DNA from: Clostridium tagluense
Lineage (GTDB): Bacteria; Bacillota; Clostridia; Clostridiales; Clostridiaceae
Length of the DNA stretch: 64,000 nucleotides
Assembly (NCBI RefSeq): GCF_003865095.1
Contig: NZ_BHYK01000012.1
Span: forward strand, 62,001-126,000
Reading direction: 5' to 3'
Positions 16,815-23,959 of this stretch are shown piece after piece; positions within the stretch are counted from its first letter, which is position 1; each line of letters begins with the position of its first letter. The notes beneath the pieces are model-generated. The model worked only from the letters and a program-made list of their open reading frames with translations, was not told the origin of the DNA and searched no databases. Position numbers and translations under genes: made by a program.

Positions 16815-18782
16815 TTACTTTTGTGAGATTGTTACTTTTTTTTTTATAAAGGCATAAACCATACCTTTTTCTTTTCTTAAATCTAACAATTCATTGTTTG
16901 TTTTGTTACACCAAGATTTAATATCCTCATAAAAGCCAGGGTCAGAAGCTGTAACTTTTAATATTTGGCCATCATTTAATTCGTCAATACTAGCTTTTAC
17001 TTGCATTAGTGGTCCTGGGCAACATAAACCGCAAGCATCTAAGATTTTATCATAATTATAAATGCCTTTATCTACTCCGTCTTTTATAACTTGAGTATCA
17101 GGATCTAAAATCTGCCTTTTTGGTGTATCACCTTTATTTGGGGTGAAATTTGAAATTGAAACTGATTTATATCCCCCAGTTAAGTTTTTAACCTTAAATT
17201 CATTTTGAGCTAAAATTCTTGCAGCTACATATCCGCGAAGTCCTACCTGACAATATTCAAGGATTTCCTTATTTTTATCAAGTTCACCAATTCTTTCTCT
17301 TAAACTATCTACAGGAATGTTTATGGCACCTTTCATATGTCCATTACTAAATTCCATTTCAGTACGAACATCCAGTACTATGGCATTTTCTTTATCGTAG
17401 GCCATAAACTCATCTGTGGTCAATACATCCATTCTTCCAGCTAGTACATTTTCAGCTACAAAACCTGCCATATTTATTGGATCCTTAGCAGATGAGAAAG
17501 GTGGTGCATAGGAAAGTTCAAGCTCTGTTAAATCAGTTACTGTTCCTCCTAGGCGTATAACTGTAGCAAGCACATCTATTCTCTTGTCCACTCCATCATA
17601 ACCCACAGCTTGAGCTCCTAGTATTTTTCCTTCCGCAGTAAAAATAAGCTTTAAAGTCATTGAAAGAGCGCCAGGGTAGTAAGATGCATGACTTGCAGGA
17701 TGAACGAATATAACTTTATACGGAATATTAAGCCTAGTTAGTGTTCTTTCATTATTACCTGTGCTTGCAGCTGTTAAGCCAAATACCTTAATAATTGAAG
17801 TTCCTTGGGTTCCCTTATAAGTAGTGGCAAGGCCTGCTATATTATCGGCGGCTATTCTACCTTGTTTATTTGCAGGACCAGCTAGTGGTATTGCAGTATT
17901 TGTTTTGTTTATAAAATCTACAACTTCAATAGCATCGCCTACTGCAAATATACATTGTGCATTAGTTTCCATTTTATTATTTACTAAAATATGACCCCTA
18001 GCCCCTGTTTTAATACCAGCTTCCTTTGCAAATCCAGTGTCTGGAATTACACCTATAGCTAAAATAACCATATCGGCGCTTAGTTTTGTTCCACTATTTA
18101 AAGTTATTTCAATGCTATCTTCATTATCTTTAAAAGCCTTTACTCCATCGTTTAATAGTATTTCCACACCATTATCAGAAATTTCCTTTTCAACAGTTAA
18201 AACCATATCTGTATCAAAAGGAGCCATTATGTGAGGAGCAGCTTCTACTATAGTAACACTCAGGCCTCTTTGTTTTAAGTTTTCAGCCATTTCTACACCA
18301 ACATAGCCTCCGCCAATAACTACAGCAGTATTAATACCCTTTTTATCCACATATGCTTTTATGTTATCAGTATCTGGTATATTTCTTAAAGTGAATATTC
18401 TCTTACTATTAATGCCTTCTATATTAGGTTTGATTGCTTTTGCTCCAGGTGATAAAACTAAATAATCATAGCTTTCTTCATAGGTACCACGAGTCTTACT
18501 ATTAACTGTTACAGTCTTTTTGGCAGTGTCAATTCCTACTACATCACTGTTGTTTCTTACATCTATATTAAATCTTGCTTTCATACTCTCAGGTGTTTGT
18601 AATAAAAGTTTATCTCTATCTTTTATTACTTCACCAATATAATAAGGCAGTCCACAATTTGCAAAGGAAATGTATTCATCTCTTTCAAACATAATTATTT
18701 CTGCATTTTCATCTAGTCGTCTAAGTCTGGCTGCAGTTGAAGCTCCACCAGCTACTCCACCTACAATTAATACTTTTTTCAT
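16815..18782 (-). CDS. CoA-disulfide reductase-like flavoprotein with rhodanese and TusA domains
   Basis: 655 residues. The flavoprotein part (1-445) opens with GGVAGGASTAARLRRLDE (FAD), has the single redox Cys in SFANCGLPYYIG (about 43) typical of CoA-disulfide reductase/NADH oxidase/polysulfide reductases, and VIGGGYVGVEMAENL for NAD(P)H. A rhodanese domain follows (about 455-545) with active-site EYCQVGLRG, then a TusA domain (about 575-650) with LDACGLCCPGPLMQVK. Together these pass sulfane sulfur between cysteines, and the enzyme probably reduces CoA or polysulfide persulfides. The ORF stops shortly after an A10 run; the DsrE domain expected next is in another frame. It is in an operon behind an ArsR regulator and a rhodanese. 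Confidence 0.92.
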   Translation of the reverse strand: MKKVLIVGGVAGGASTAARLRRLDENAEIIMFERDEYISFANCGLPYYIGEVIKDRDKLLLQTPESMKARFNIDVRNNSDVVGIDTAKKTVTVNSKTRGTYEESYDYLVLSPGAKAIKPNIEGINSKRIFTLRNIPDTDNIKAYVDKKGINTAVVIGGGYVGVEMAENLKQRGLSVTIVEAAPHIMAPFDTDMVLTVEKEISDNGVEILLNDGVKAFKDNEDSIEITLNSGTKLSADMVILAIGVIPDTGFAKEAGIKTGARGHILVNNKMETNAQCIFAVGDAIEVVDFINKTNTAIPLAGPANKQGRIAADNIAGLATTYKGTQGTSIIKVFGLTAASTGNNERTLTRLNIPYKVIFVHPASHASYYPGALSMTLKLIFTAEGKILGAQAVGYDGVDKRIDVLATVIRLGGTVTDLTELELSYAPPFSSAKDPINMAGFVAENVLAGRMDVLTTDEFMAYDKENAIVLDVRTEMEFSNGHMKGAINIPVDSLRERIGELDKNKEILEYCQVGLRGYVAARILAQNEFKVKNLTGGYKSVSISNFTPNKGDTPKRQILDPDTQVIKDGVDKGIYNYDKILDACGLCCPGPLMQVKASIDELNDGQILKVTASDPGFYEDIKSWCNKTNNELLDLRKEKGMVYAFIKKKVTISQK

Positions 18783-18819
18783 AACAAATATTCCTCCTTT
18801 TACGTTTTAAATCTATTTA

Positions 18820-19104
18820 TCAATTCAATATCAAAATTGAATTTATTAACTTTATTATTCTTTCATCTTTAATTTTATAGTTAACTTCAAGGCCATGGCG
18901 AGTACCTTCTATTACACCAGCATATCTTAATTTCTGTAGATGCTGAGATATAGTAGATTGAGGAATCTCAAGGCAAGACTGCATATGGGAAACATTACAC
19001 TCACCTTGATCTAATATACCTTTTACTATGCATAACCTAATAGGGTGTGCCAATACTTTTAGAATCTCAGCAATTTCATTGTATTTTTTATAATCTGTAT
19101 CCAT
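18820..19104 (-). CDS. ArsR-family transcriptional regulator, candidate persulfide sensor
   Basis: 94 residues with the ArsR winged helix: EILKVLAHPIRLCIVKGIL, then CNVSHMQSCLEIPQSTISQHLQKLRYAGVIEGTRHGLEVNYKI. Three cysteines (in RLCIV, GECNV and QSCLEI) lie in the first half; the last two are in the helix before the recognition helix. Its position between a rhodanese and a CoA-disulfide reductase fits sulfane-sulfur sensors of the BigR/SqrR type, which work by Cys polysulfide formation, although the Cys spacing here is not the canonical one. ATG at 19104 follows AGAGGAAG; an in-frame start nine codons earlier overlaps it. A 10-bp inverted repeat upstream of the operon is the likely operator. 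Confidence 0.87.
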   Translation of the reverse strand: MDTDYKKYNEIAEILKVLAHPIRLCIVKGILDQGECNVSHMQSCLEIPQSTISQHLQKLRYAGVIEGTRHGLEVNYKIKDERIIKLINSILILN

Positions 19105-19138
19105 AGCGCTTCCTCTTTCCTGAATTTTCATATTAATA

Positions 19139-19462
19139 TTATCTAGTTATATTGTATCTCCAAGAGGATAAGCCACGAGTGAGATGGTAAATGTTTTTAA
19201 AAGAATTGTTTGCCAAAGTATCAACGGCTCTGGGGCTTCTTCCACCAGATGCGCAATAGACAAGGATGGGTTTGTTTTTATATTCATCAAGTTCAGAAAG
19301 CGACCTAGGAAGAATCTGAACTGGAAAAAGCTTTGCTCCTGGAATGTGACCATCATCATACTCTTCTTTAGTTCTTACATCTAAAATAACAAATTCATTA
19401 TTTTCGCTTATAAGTTTATAAGCTTCTTCTGCAGTAACATTTTTAATAGTTGAAGTTAACAC
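19139..19462 (-). CDS. Single-domain rhodanese-like sulfurtransferase
   Basis: 107 residues forming one rhodanese domain: EFVILDVRTKEEYDDGHIPGAKLFPVQ and the active loop LVYCASGGRSPRA with the catalytic Cys (about 70), then YHLTRGLSSWRYN. It carries sulfane sulfur as a Cys persulfide in the cytoplasm. It is the first gene of the sulfur operon and is followed 34 bases later by the ArsR gene. AGGAGG precedes its ATG. The 10-bp inverted repeat at 19495-19526 sits over its promoter. Confidence 0.9.
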   Translation of the reverse strand: MLTSTIKNVTAEEAYKLISENNEFVILDVRTKEEYDDGHIPGAKLFPVQILPRSLSELDEYKNKPILVYCASGGRSPRAVDTLANNSFKNIYHLTRGLSSWRYNITR

Positions 19463-19494
19463 AATATATGCCTCCTTAAAAATACAAGTCTATG

Positions 19495-19526
19495 TATTGT
19501 TATATTACAATATTACGATATAACAA
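19495..19526 (-). promoter_or_regulatory. Inverted repeat, candidate ArsR operator of the sulfur operon
   Basis: ATTGTTATAT (19495-19504) and ATATAACAAT (19517-19526) form a perfect 10-bp inverted repeat with a 12-base spacer, 33 bases upstream of the first gene. Size and position fit an ArsR dimer blocking the promoter. Confidence 0.6.
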
Positions 19527-19623
19527 TATAATAACATATATAAAACAAAAGCAATAGAAATATAAAAGTTTATTAAATGTTTCTATATGCCATAATATGC
19601 TATAATCAATCATAATAAAAAAA

Positions 19624-19839
19624 CTAATTATTTTTACCGAATACTGCTTCTACAATGTATTTTATTCCATTTGATGGACTTGGTAACTGTACCCCTAAAG
19701 TTAGAAGAACGTTAATTATCATTGAAAATATAATAAGAGAAAAATAAAAAAATATTTTACCACTATTTTTTTCTTTTAAAAGTGGGATAGTTTCAAAAAA
19801 CATAACTATGATATATGAAATAATTACAAGTAAAAACAT
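19624..19839 (-). CDS. Small two-helix membrane protein of the ger operon (candidate D subunit)
   Basis: 71 residues with two hydrophobic helices (FLLVIISYIIVMFFETI and IFFYFSLIIFSMIINVLLTLGVQL). Several Bacillus ger operons carry such a gene of 65-75 codons with two membrane spans, the D subunit, that modulates receptor function. Here it is the last gene of the ger operon, 55 bases after the B-subunit gene and on the same strand. Identification rests on size, topology and position rather than on a motif. Confidence 0.65.
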   Translation of the reverse strand: MFLLVIISYIIVMFFETIPLLKEKNSGKIFFYFSLIIFSMIINVLLTLGVQLPSPSNGIKYIVEAVFGKNN

Positions 19840-19894
19840 CTCTAGATTCTCCTTTTATTATTTTCCTAGGTTAATAGGTTCATTTATTTTACAA

Positions 19895-21022
19895 CTACCC
19901 TTTATTTCCAGTAGTTACGCTTGTAGCTACTAAAATTCTACTTCTAATCTCCGCCACAACAAAAATAATTAATGGTATTATAACTTCAAAAACAAAGGAA
20001 TAATATGGCCATATATTAGAAGTCCAGAATGACATTTCCATGATACTTTTGTAAACGAAAAAAGAGAAGCTTAACATTAAAAGAGCTACAGGTGTTGTAA
20101 TAAATTTGTAATCATCAAAGCCAAAGACCTTCGAAATTCCATTGCAAACTGCAAAAATGCAGATACACACTTTAACGAAGATACATACTAAAAAAATAAT
20201 AACTGCTAACATTTCAAGTCTTTCAAGCAATTCACCCAGGTGAATAAGGCTTATTGCAATGGGAGAGGGGAAATATACTCTGGATATGGTATTACTACCT
20301 AATATTAAAGTATTTCTTAATGTTGATAAAAGTATAAGCCCTCCACCTATGAATAAGCCTAGTATAAATGTTTTTTTGTAATTTTTAACTTTGGATATAT
20401 TTGAAAATACCATTGTAAAGATTACGGTTTCACCCAAGGGATAAGAAAAACTTGAGAAAGCACCTTTTAAAAGTGCTGTGACACCATTGTTTAGTATTGG
20501 TTTTAATCTGCTTATATTCATTTGTGGAATTGCTAATATAGAGATAGTTAAAAATATTAGAATTACAACCCAAATGAAGAATTCAGACCATCTTCCTAAG
20601 ACCTCAATACCTTCTTTTGTACACCATATAAGTAGTATAGTAAAAAAAATCATAGGTAATACTACCGGTGTTTCATCGAATACTAAAGCACTAGTAAAGT
20701 CTGATAAGGTTCTAAGAATTAAGGTTCCATCATGAAATGCAAACCATATCATTAGTATACTTATTAAATTCCCTAGAAACTTCCCCATAAGGATTTGTAG
20801 TATATCAAATAAATCTTTTCCAGGGAATAAGGATAAAATTCTAGAAAAGATAAGTAACAATATAATAGACCAGGTTATAGCAATAATTACTGCAATCCAG
20901 GCATCTTGCTTTGCCTGCCCGCCAGATCCTGCTAAAAAACTACTTCCAATTATGAAAAGTATTATAAGTATTGTAGCTTGCCTTTCAGAAATAACTTCAT
21001 TTTTCATTTTTGCCTCCCACAC
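19895..21022 (-). CDS. Spore germination receptor B subunit (GerAB/GerKB family)
   Basis: 375 residues with ten predicted membrane helices, of the APC-type fold used by Ger B subunits. The start ISERQATILIILFIIGSSFLAGSGGQAKQDAWIAVIIAITWS matches the family's first two helices with the Gly-rich unwound region where germinant amino acids bind. The subunit sits in the inner spore membrane together with A and C. It is the third gene of an A-C-B-D operon; the start at 21022 is the ORF's first codon, with ATG six codons in (MKNEVISERQ) as an alternative preceded by GGGAGGC, so the true start may be 21007. Confidence 0.9.
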   Translation of the reverse strand: MWEAKMKNEVISERQATILIILFIIGSSFLAGSGGQAKQDAWIAVIIAITWSIILLLIFSRILSLFPGKDLFDILQILMGKFLGNLISILMIWFAFHDGTLILRTLSDFTSALVFDETPVVLPMIFFTILLIWCTKEGIEVLGRWSEFFIWVVILIFLTISILAIPQMNISRLKPILNNGVTALLKGAFSSFSYPLGETVIFTMVFSNISKVKNYKKTFILGLFIGGGLILLSTLRNTLILGSNTISRVYFPSPIAISLIHLGELLERLEMLAVIIFLVCIFVKVCICIFAVCNGISKVFGFDDYKFITTPVALLMLSFSFFVYKSIMEMSFWTSNIWPYYSFVFEVIIPLIIFVVAEIRSRILVATSVTTGNKG

Positions 21023-21068
21023 TATTTACTGCTATAACAAAAGGTAAATAACGAGCTTATTGTTTTGA

Positions 21069-22205
21069 TTATTTTTCTAATATAATAGGGGAGTTTGTCG
21101 AACCACTGCCCTTTATTTGCAGGTGTACGTTAACTTGGGTTTTTACGTTAGTAAAGATATCTTTTTCGTTTTTTTTGAAAATTTCACTTACTTTTGGTTT
21201 TTCTTTATCGAAAATTTCTCCAAAACCTAAAATATCACTTTCATAATCTTTTTGTAATTTACTAATTAAAGACTGTATCTGGGACTTGATTTTATTTTCT
21301 GCTTCCTCCTGAAGTATTTTTAAGGGTTCCTTTTGCATAAAATCCGTAGTTCCTCCAATTTCAGCTATAGTTACGACCGGGTATATATCTATTATAAGTG
21401 ATACTATTCCATTGTTATAAAGGGGAGTTAATTTAGTCTTATTTTCATGTATTCCTAAGGTTACAAAAGTGTCAGAACCGGAAACGTTTTTTATAACAAT
21501 TACTCCTTCTTTTAATTTGTTTTTAATCATAAGCATGTATAGGGTTTCGTTCCCATTTAGATATCCTATAAGTTTATCTGATTTAAAAATGGCAGAGCCT
21601 TCTAGATGAGGGGATATAGTTCCGTTATTTAGTTCATTTTTAACTATAGCTACTGTTTCAGACTTTCCTATTTGAGATAGTCCATCTATAAATGACCATA
21701 ACCTTGAATCAGTAAATTTAGAAAGTGTTTTTCCTGACTTCATGGTCTCGTCAAGATGAAAGGAAGTTACTTCATTAAGCCTAACCTTACCTTCTAGAAT
21801 TTCGGAAGCACTATTCCCCTTTGCTATTAGCATCCACATATCTGATCTAACGTCGGAGGATCTATCAACCCAATCAATTACAGGAATTATACCTTCCCTT
21901 GCTAAAGAATCACTTATTATTACTACCTTTGCGTCACTCCAAAAGAGTTTTAAACCGGTTTTTTCTATGGTATCTCTCACCGCGTTAAATATACTGTCAC
22001 CTTCGGATTTGTAAAGCTCAGAACTGATGATTGAGGATACACCTTGCATTTGTGTGGTTATAATTTCTGTTGTAACAATATATTTATTTGTTATTACATC
22101 TTTATCTATTGCCATACCAGCTACTATTGCTAATTTATTTATTTCTACATAATTCCAGCACCCGCATAATATGATAGGGCACATAGCTATTAAAAAAACT
22201 ACCAT
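21069..22205 (-). CDS. Spore germination receptor C subunit lipoprotein (start region out of frame)
   Basis: 378 residues in the open frame: lipobox ILCGC with Cys near 16, then CWNYVEINKLAIVAGMAIDKD, the normal GerC/GerAC opening, and the three-domain body (EGDSIFNAVRDTI, DWVDRSSDVRSDMWMLIAKG). It anchors in the outer face of the inner spore membrane. The first ATG of this frame has no ribosome binding site. A better start, ATG at 22224-22222 with AGAAGG upstream and one base after the A-subunit stop, is followed by A10 and is out of frame; with nine As it would give MKKKLVMVVFLIAMCPIILCGC, a perfect lipoprotein signal. Either slippage or a one-base sequence error is implied. Confidence 0.88.
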   Translation of the reverse strand: MVVFLIAMCPIILCGCWNYVEINKLAIVAGMAIDKDVITNKYIVTTEIITTQMQGVSSIISSELYKSEGDSIFNAVRDTIEKTGLKLFWSDAKVVIISDSLAREGIIPVIDWVDRSSDVRSDMWMLIAKGNSASEILEGKVRLNEVTSFHLDETMKSGKTLSKFTDSRLWSFIDGLSQIGKSETVAIVKNELNNGTISPHLEGSAIFKSDKLIGYLNGNETLYMLMIKNKLKEGVIVIKNVSGSDTFVTLGIHENKTKLTPLYNNGIVSLIIDIYPVVTIAEIGGTTDFMQKEPLKILQEEAENKIKSQIQSLISKLQKDYESDILGFGEIFDKEKPKVSEIFKKNEKDIFTNVKTQVNVHLQIKGSGSTNSPIILEK

Positions 22206-22225
22206 TACTAATTTTTTTTTTCATT

Positions 22226-23719
22226 TTAAACCTTCTTTCGCCCTTTTTTTATGCGCTTTTTATTTTTTGAGAACATTTTTGGTCTTAAATACATAGCCCA
22301 CCAGGGAGCTCTAATTGCTGTATCTTTTATATCCTGGGTGGAAAAAGAAGGGACGTTAAGCATATAGGGTATACCAAAAGATCGTATAGACATCATATGA
22401 AGCACTAAACCCATTACGCCAAAAATGTAACCATACAAACCTAGGAATGAAGATAACAACAAAAAAATTATTCGTATCTCTACTAGTCCTAAAACTTGAG
22501 GAAGCATAATACTTGCAATTCCTGTCATTGCAGTAATTATTACTATGGGGGCACTGACTAGTCTTGCGCTAACGGCAGCATCACCAAGCACTAAGGCACC
22601 TACTATACTAATTGCGCCACCAACTTGCTTAGGCATTCTAAGACCAGCTTCCTTAAGTATCTCAAATATAATCATCATAGCCATGGCTTCTACAATTGAA
22701 GGAAAAGGTGTTCCTTTTCTCGCAGAATATATACTTAGAAGAAATGGAGTTGGAATAAGTTCTTGATGGAAGGTAACAAGTGCCACATATATGGCTGAAG
22801 TACTAGTACTAATAAAAAAACATAACCATCTGAGCAACCTGACAAAAGAGGAATATAAAAAATTGTCATAATAGTCTTCATTACTTTGAAAAACCTCAAC
22901 AAATATGGTCGGAAGAGTTAAAACAATAGGACTTCCATCACAGATTACTGCAAACCTTCCTTCGAGGAGTTTTGCTACTACCACATCGGGTCTTTCTGTA
23001 TTGATTATGGTTCTAAAAGGAGAATAAGGAGCATCTTTAATAAGTTCTTCAACGTAACCAGAATCTAAAATACCATCAATATCAATATCATTTAGTCTTT
23101 TCATTAATTCCTTAAGTATAGGTTCCTTTGCTATGCCCTCAATATAACACACACAAATTTGAGTTTTAGTTTGTTTCCCCATTTTCATAAATGTGAATTT
23201 TAAGTTAGGATTGATAACACGGCGCCTAATAAGTGTAAGGTTTAGGCTCATTGATTCGGTAAAGCCTTCGCGAGGTCCCCTAACTATAGTTTCTGCTTGA
23301 GGTTCTGAAATGTCCCGTGTTTCCCAACCGATAGTATCTATAATAATTGCATTAGCAAAACCATCTATGAAAAGCATAGTTTTTCCGTATATAATCCCAC
23401 TTATAATATCATCAACAACGTCGGATTTTTTATTGTTTCCGGTTAAAAGTACTTCTTGCATTAAAACATCCATAATTTCACTATGATTGATATCGGCTAT
23501 ATGACTTAATAAAATTGGTTTTATAATATTTTCATTAATCAATTGGGTATTTGCCATTCCGTCAATGTAAATCAGCATGCACTTAGTTATATTAGGTCTA
23601 CCAACTGATAGCAATCTATATACGACTGTTATATCATTAGTAAAAATATTTTTTATTATATTAATATTTTCGTCTAATGAGGTTACTAGTTTTATATTTG
23701 AAAAGTCATTTGTATTCAT
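22226..23719 (-). CDS. Spore germination receptor A subunit (GerAA/GerKA family)
   Basis: About 497 residues: a large soluble N-terminal region (GerA domain, to about 250) with DITVVYRLLSVGRPNITKCMLIYIDGMA, and the conserved ETIVRGPREGFTESMSLNLTLIRRR, then membrane helices with IYSARKGTPFPSIVEAMAMMIIFEILKEAGLRMPKQVGGAISIVGALVLGDAAVSA. These are signature stretches of GerA-type A subunits, which assemble as oligomeric channels opened by nutrient germinants. ATG at 23719 with AAAGGAA upstream is preferred over a GTG at 23836 that lacks a ribosome binding site and would add a 39-residue, non-conserved extension. It heads the A-C-B-D operon. Confidence 0.93.
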   Translation of the reverse strand: MNTNDFSNIKLVTSLDENINIIKNIFTNDITVVYRLLSVGRPNITKCMLIYIDGMANTQLINENIIKPILLSHIADINHSEIMDVLMQEVLLTGNNKKSDVVDDIISGIIYGKTMLFIDGFANAIIIDTIGWETRDISEPQAETIVRGPREGFTESMSLNLTLIRRRVINPNLKFTFMKMGKQTKTQICVCYIEGIAKEPILKELMKRLNDIDIDGILDSGYVEELIKDAPYSPFRTIINTERPDVVVAKLLEGRFAVICDGSPIVLTLPTIFVEVFQSNEDYYDNFLYSSFVRLLRWLCFFISTSTSAIYVALVTFHQELIPTPFLLSIYSARKGTPFPSIVEAMAMMIIFEILKEAGLRMPKQVGGAISIVGALVLGDAAVSARLVSAPIVIITAMTGIASIMLPQVLGLVEIRIIFLLLSSFLGLYGYIFGVMGLVLHMMSIRSFGIPYMLNVPSFSTQDIKDTAIRAPWWAMYLRPKMFSKNKKRIKKGRKKV

Positions 23720-23886
23720 AAATTTAGTTTCCTTTATATTATAATAATTAACCACGTTGAGATATTTTATCCAATTTGTAAATATATTATTCGCATAGGT
23801 TTTTAGGAGTAGACTGCGCTGAAGAATCTTCACCACTTTGCAAAGTCAGTAGAAGGAATTCAGAACTTATAATATAATAATAAGAC

Positions 23887-23940
23887 AGGGACGGTTAACA
23901 ACTAATTGCCTTAAAGTGCAATTAGTTGTTAACCGTCCCT
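23887..23940. repeat. Long perfect palindrome, REP-like or bidirectional terminator
   Basis: A 23-bp perfect stem (23887-23909 with 23918-23940) with an 8-base loop, beginning AGGGACGGTT. Plus-strand T-run follows. It lies between the ger promoter and the end of the ABC permease gene. The AGGGACGGTT start resembles dispersed palindromes I associate with Firmicute genomes; see findings. Confidence 0.8.
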
Positions 23941-23959
23941 TTGTTTTTTAATTTTGTTT

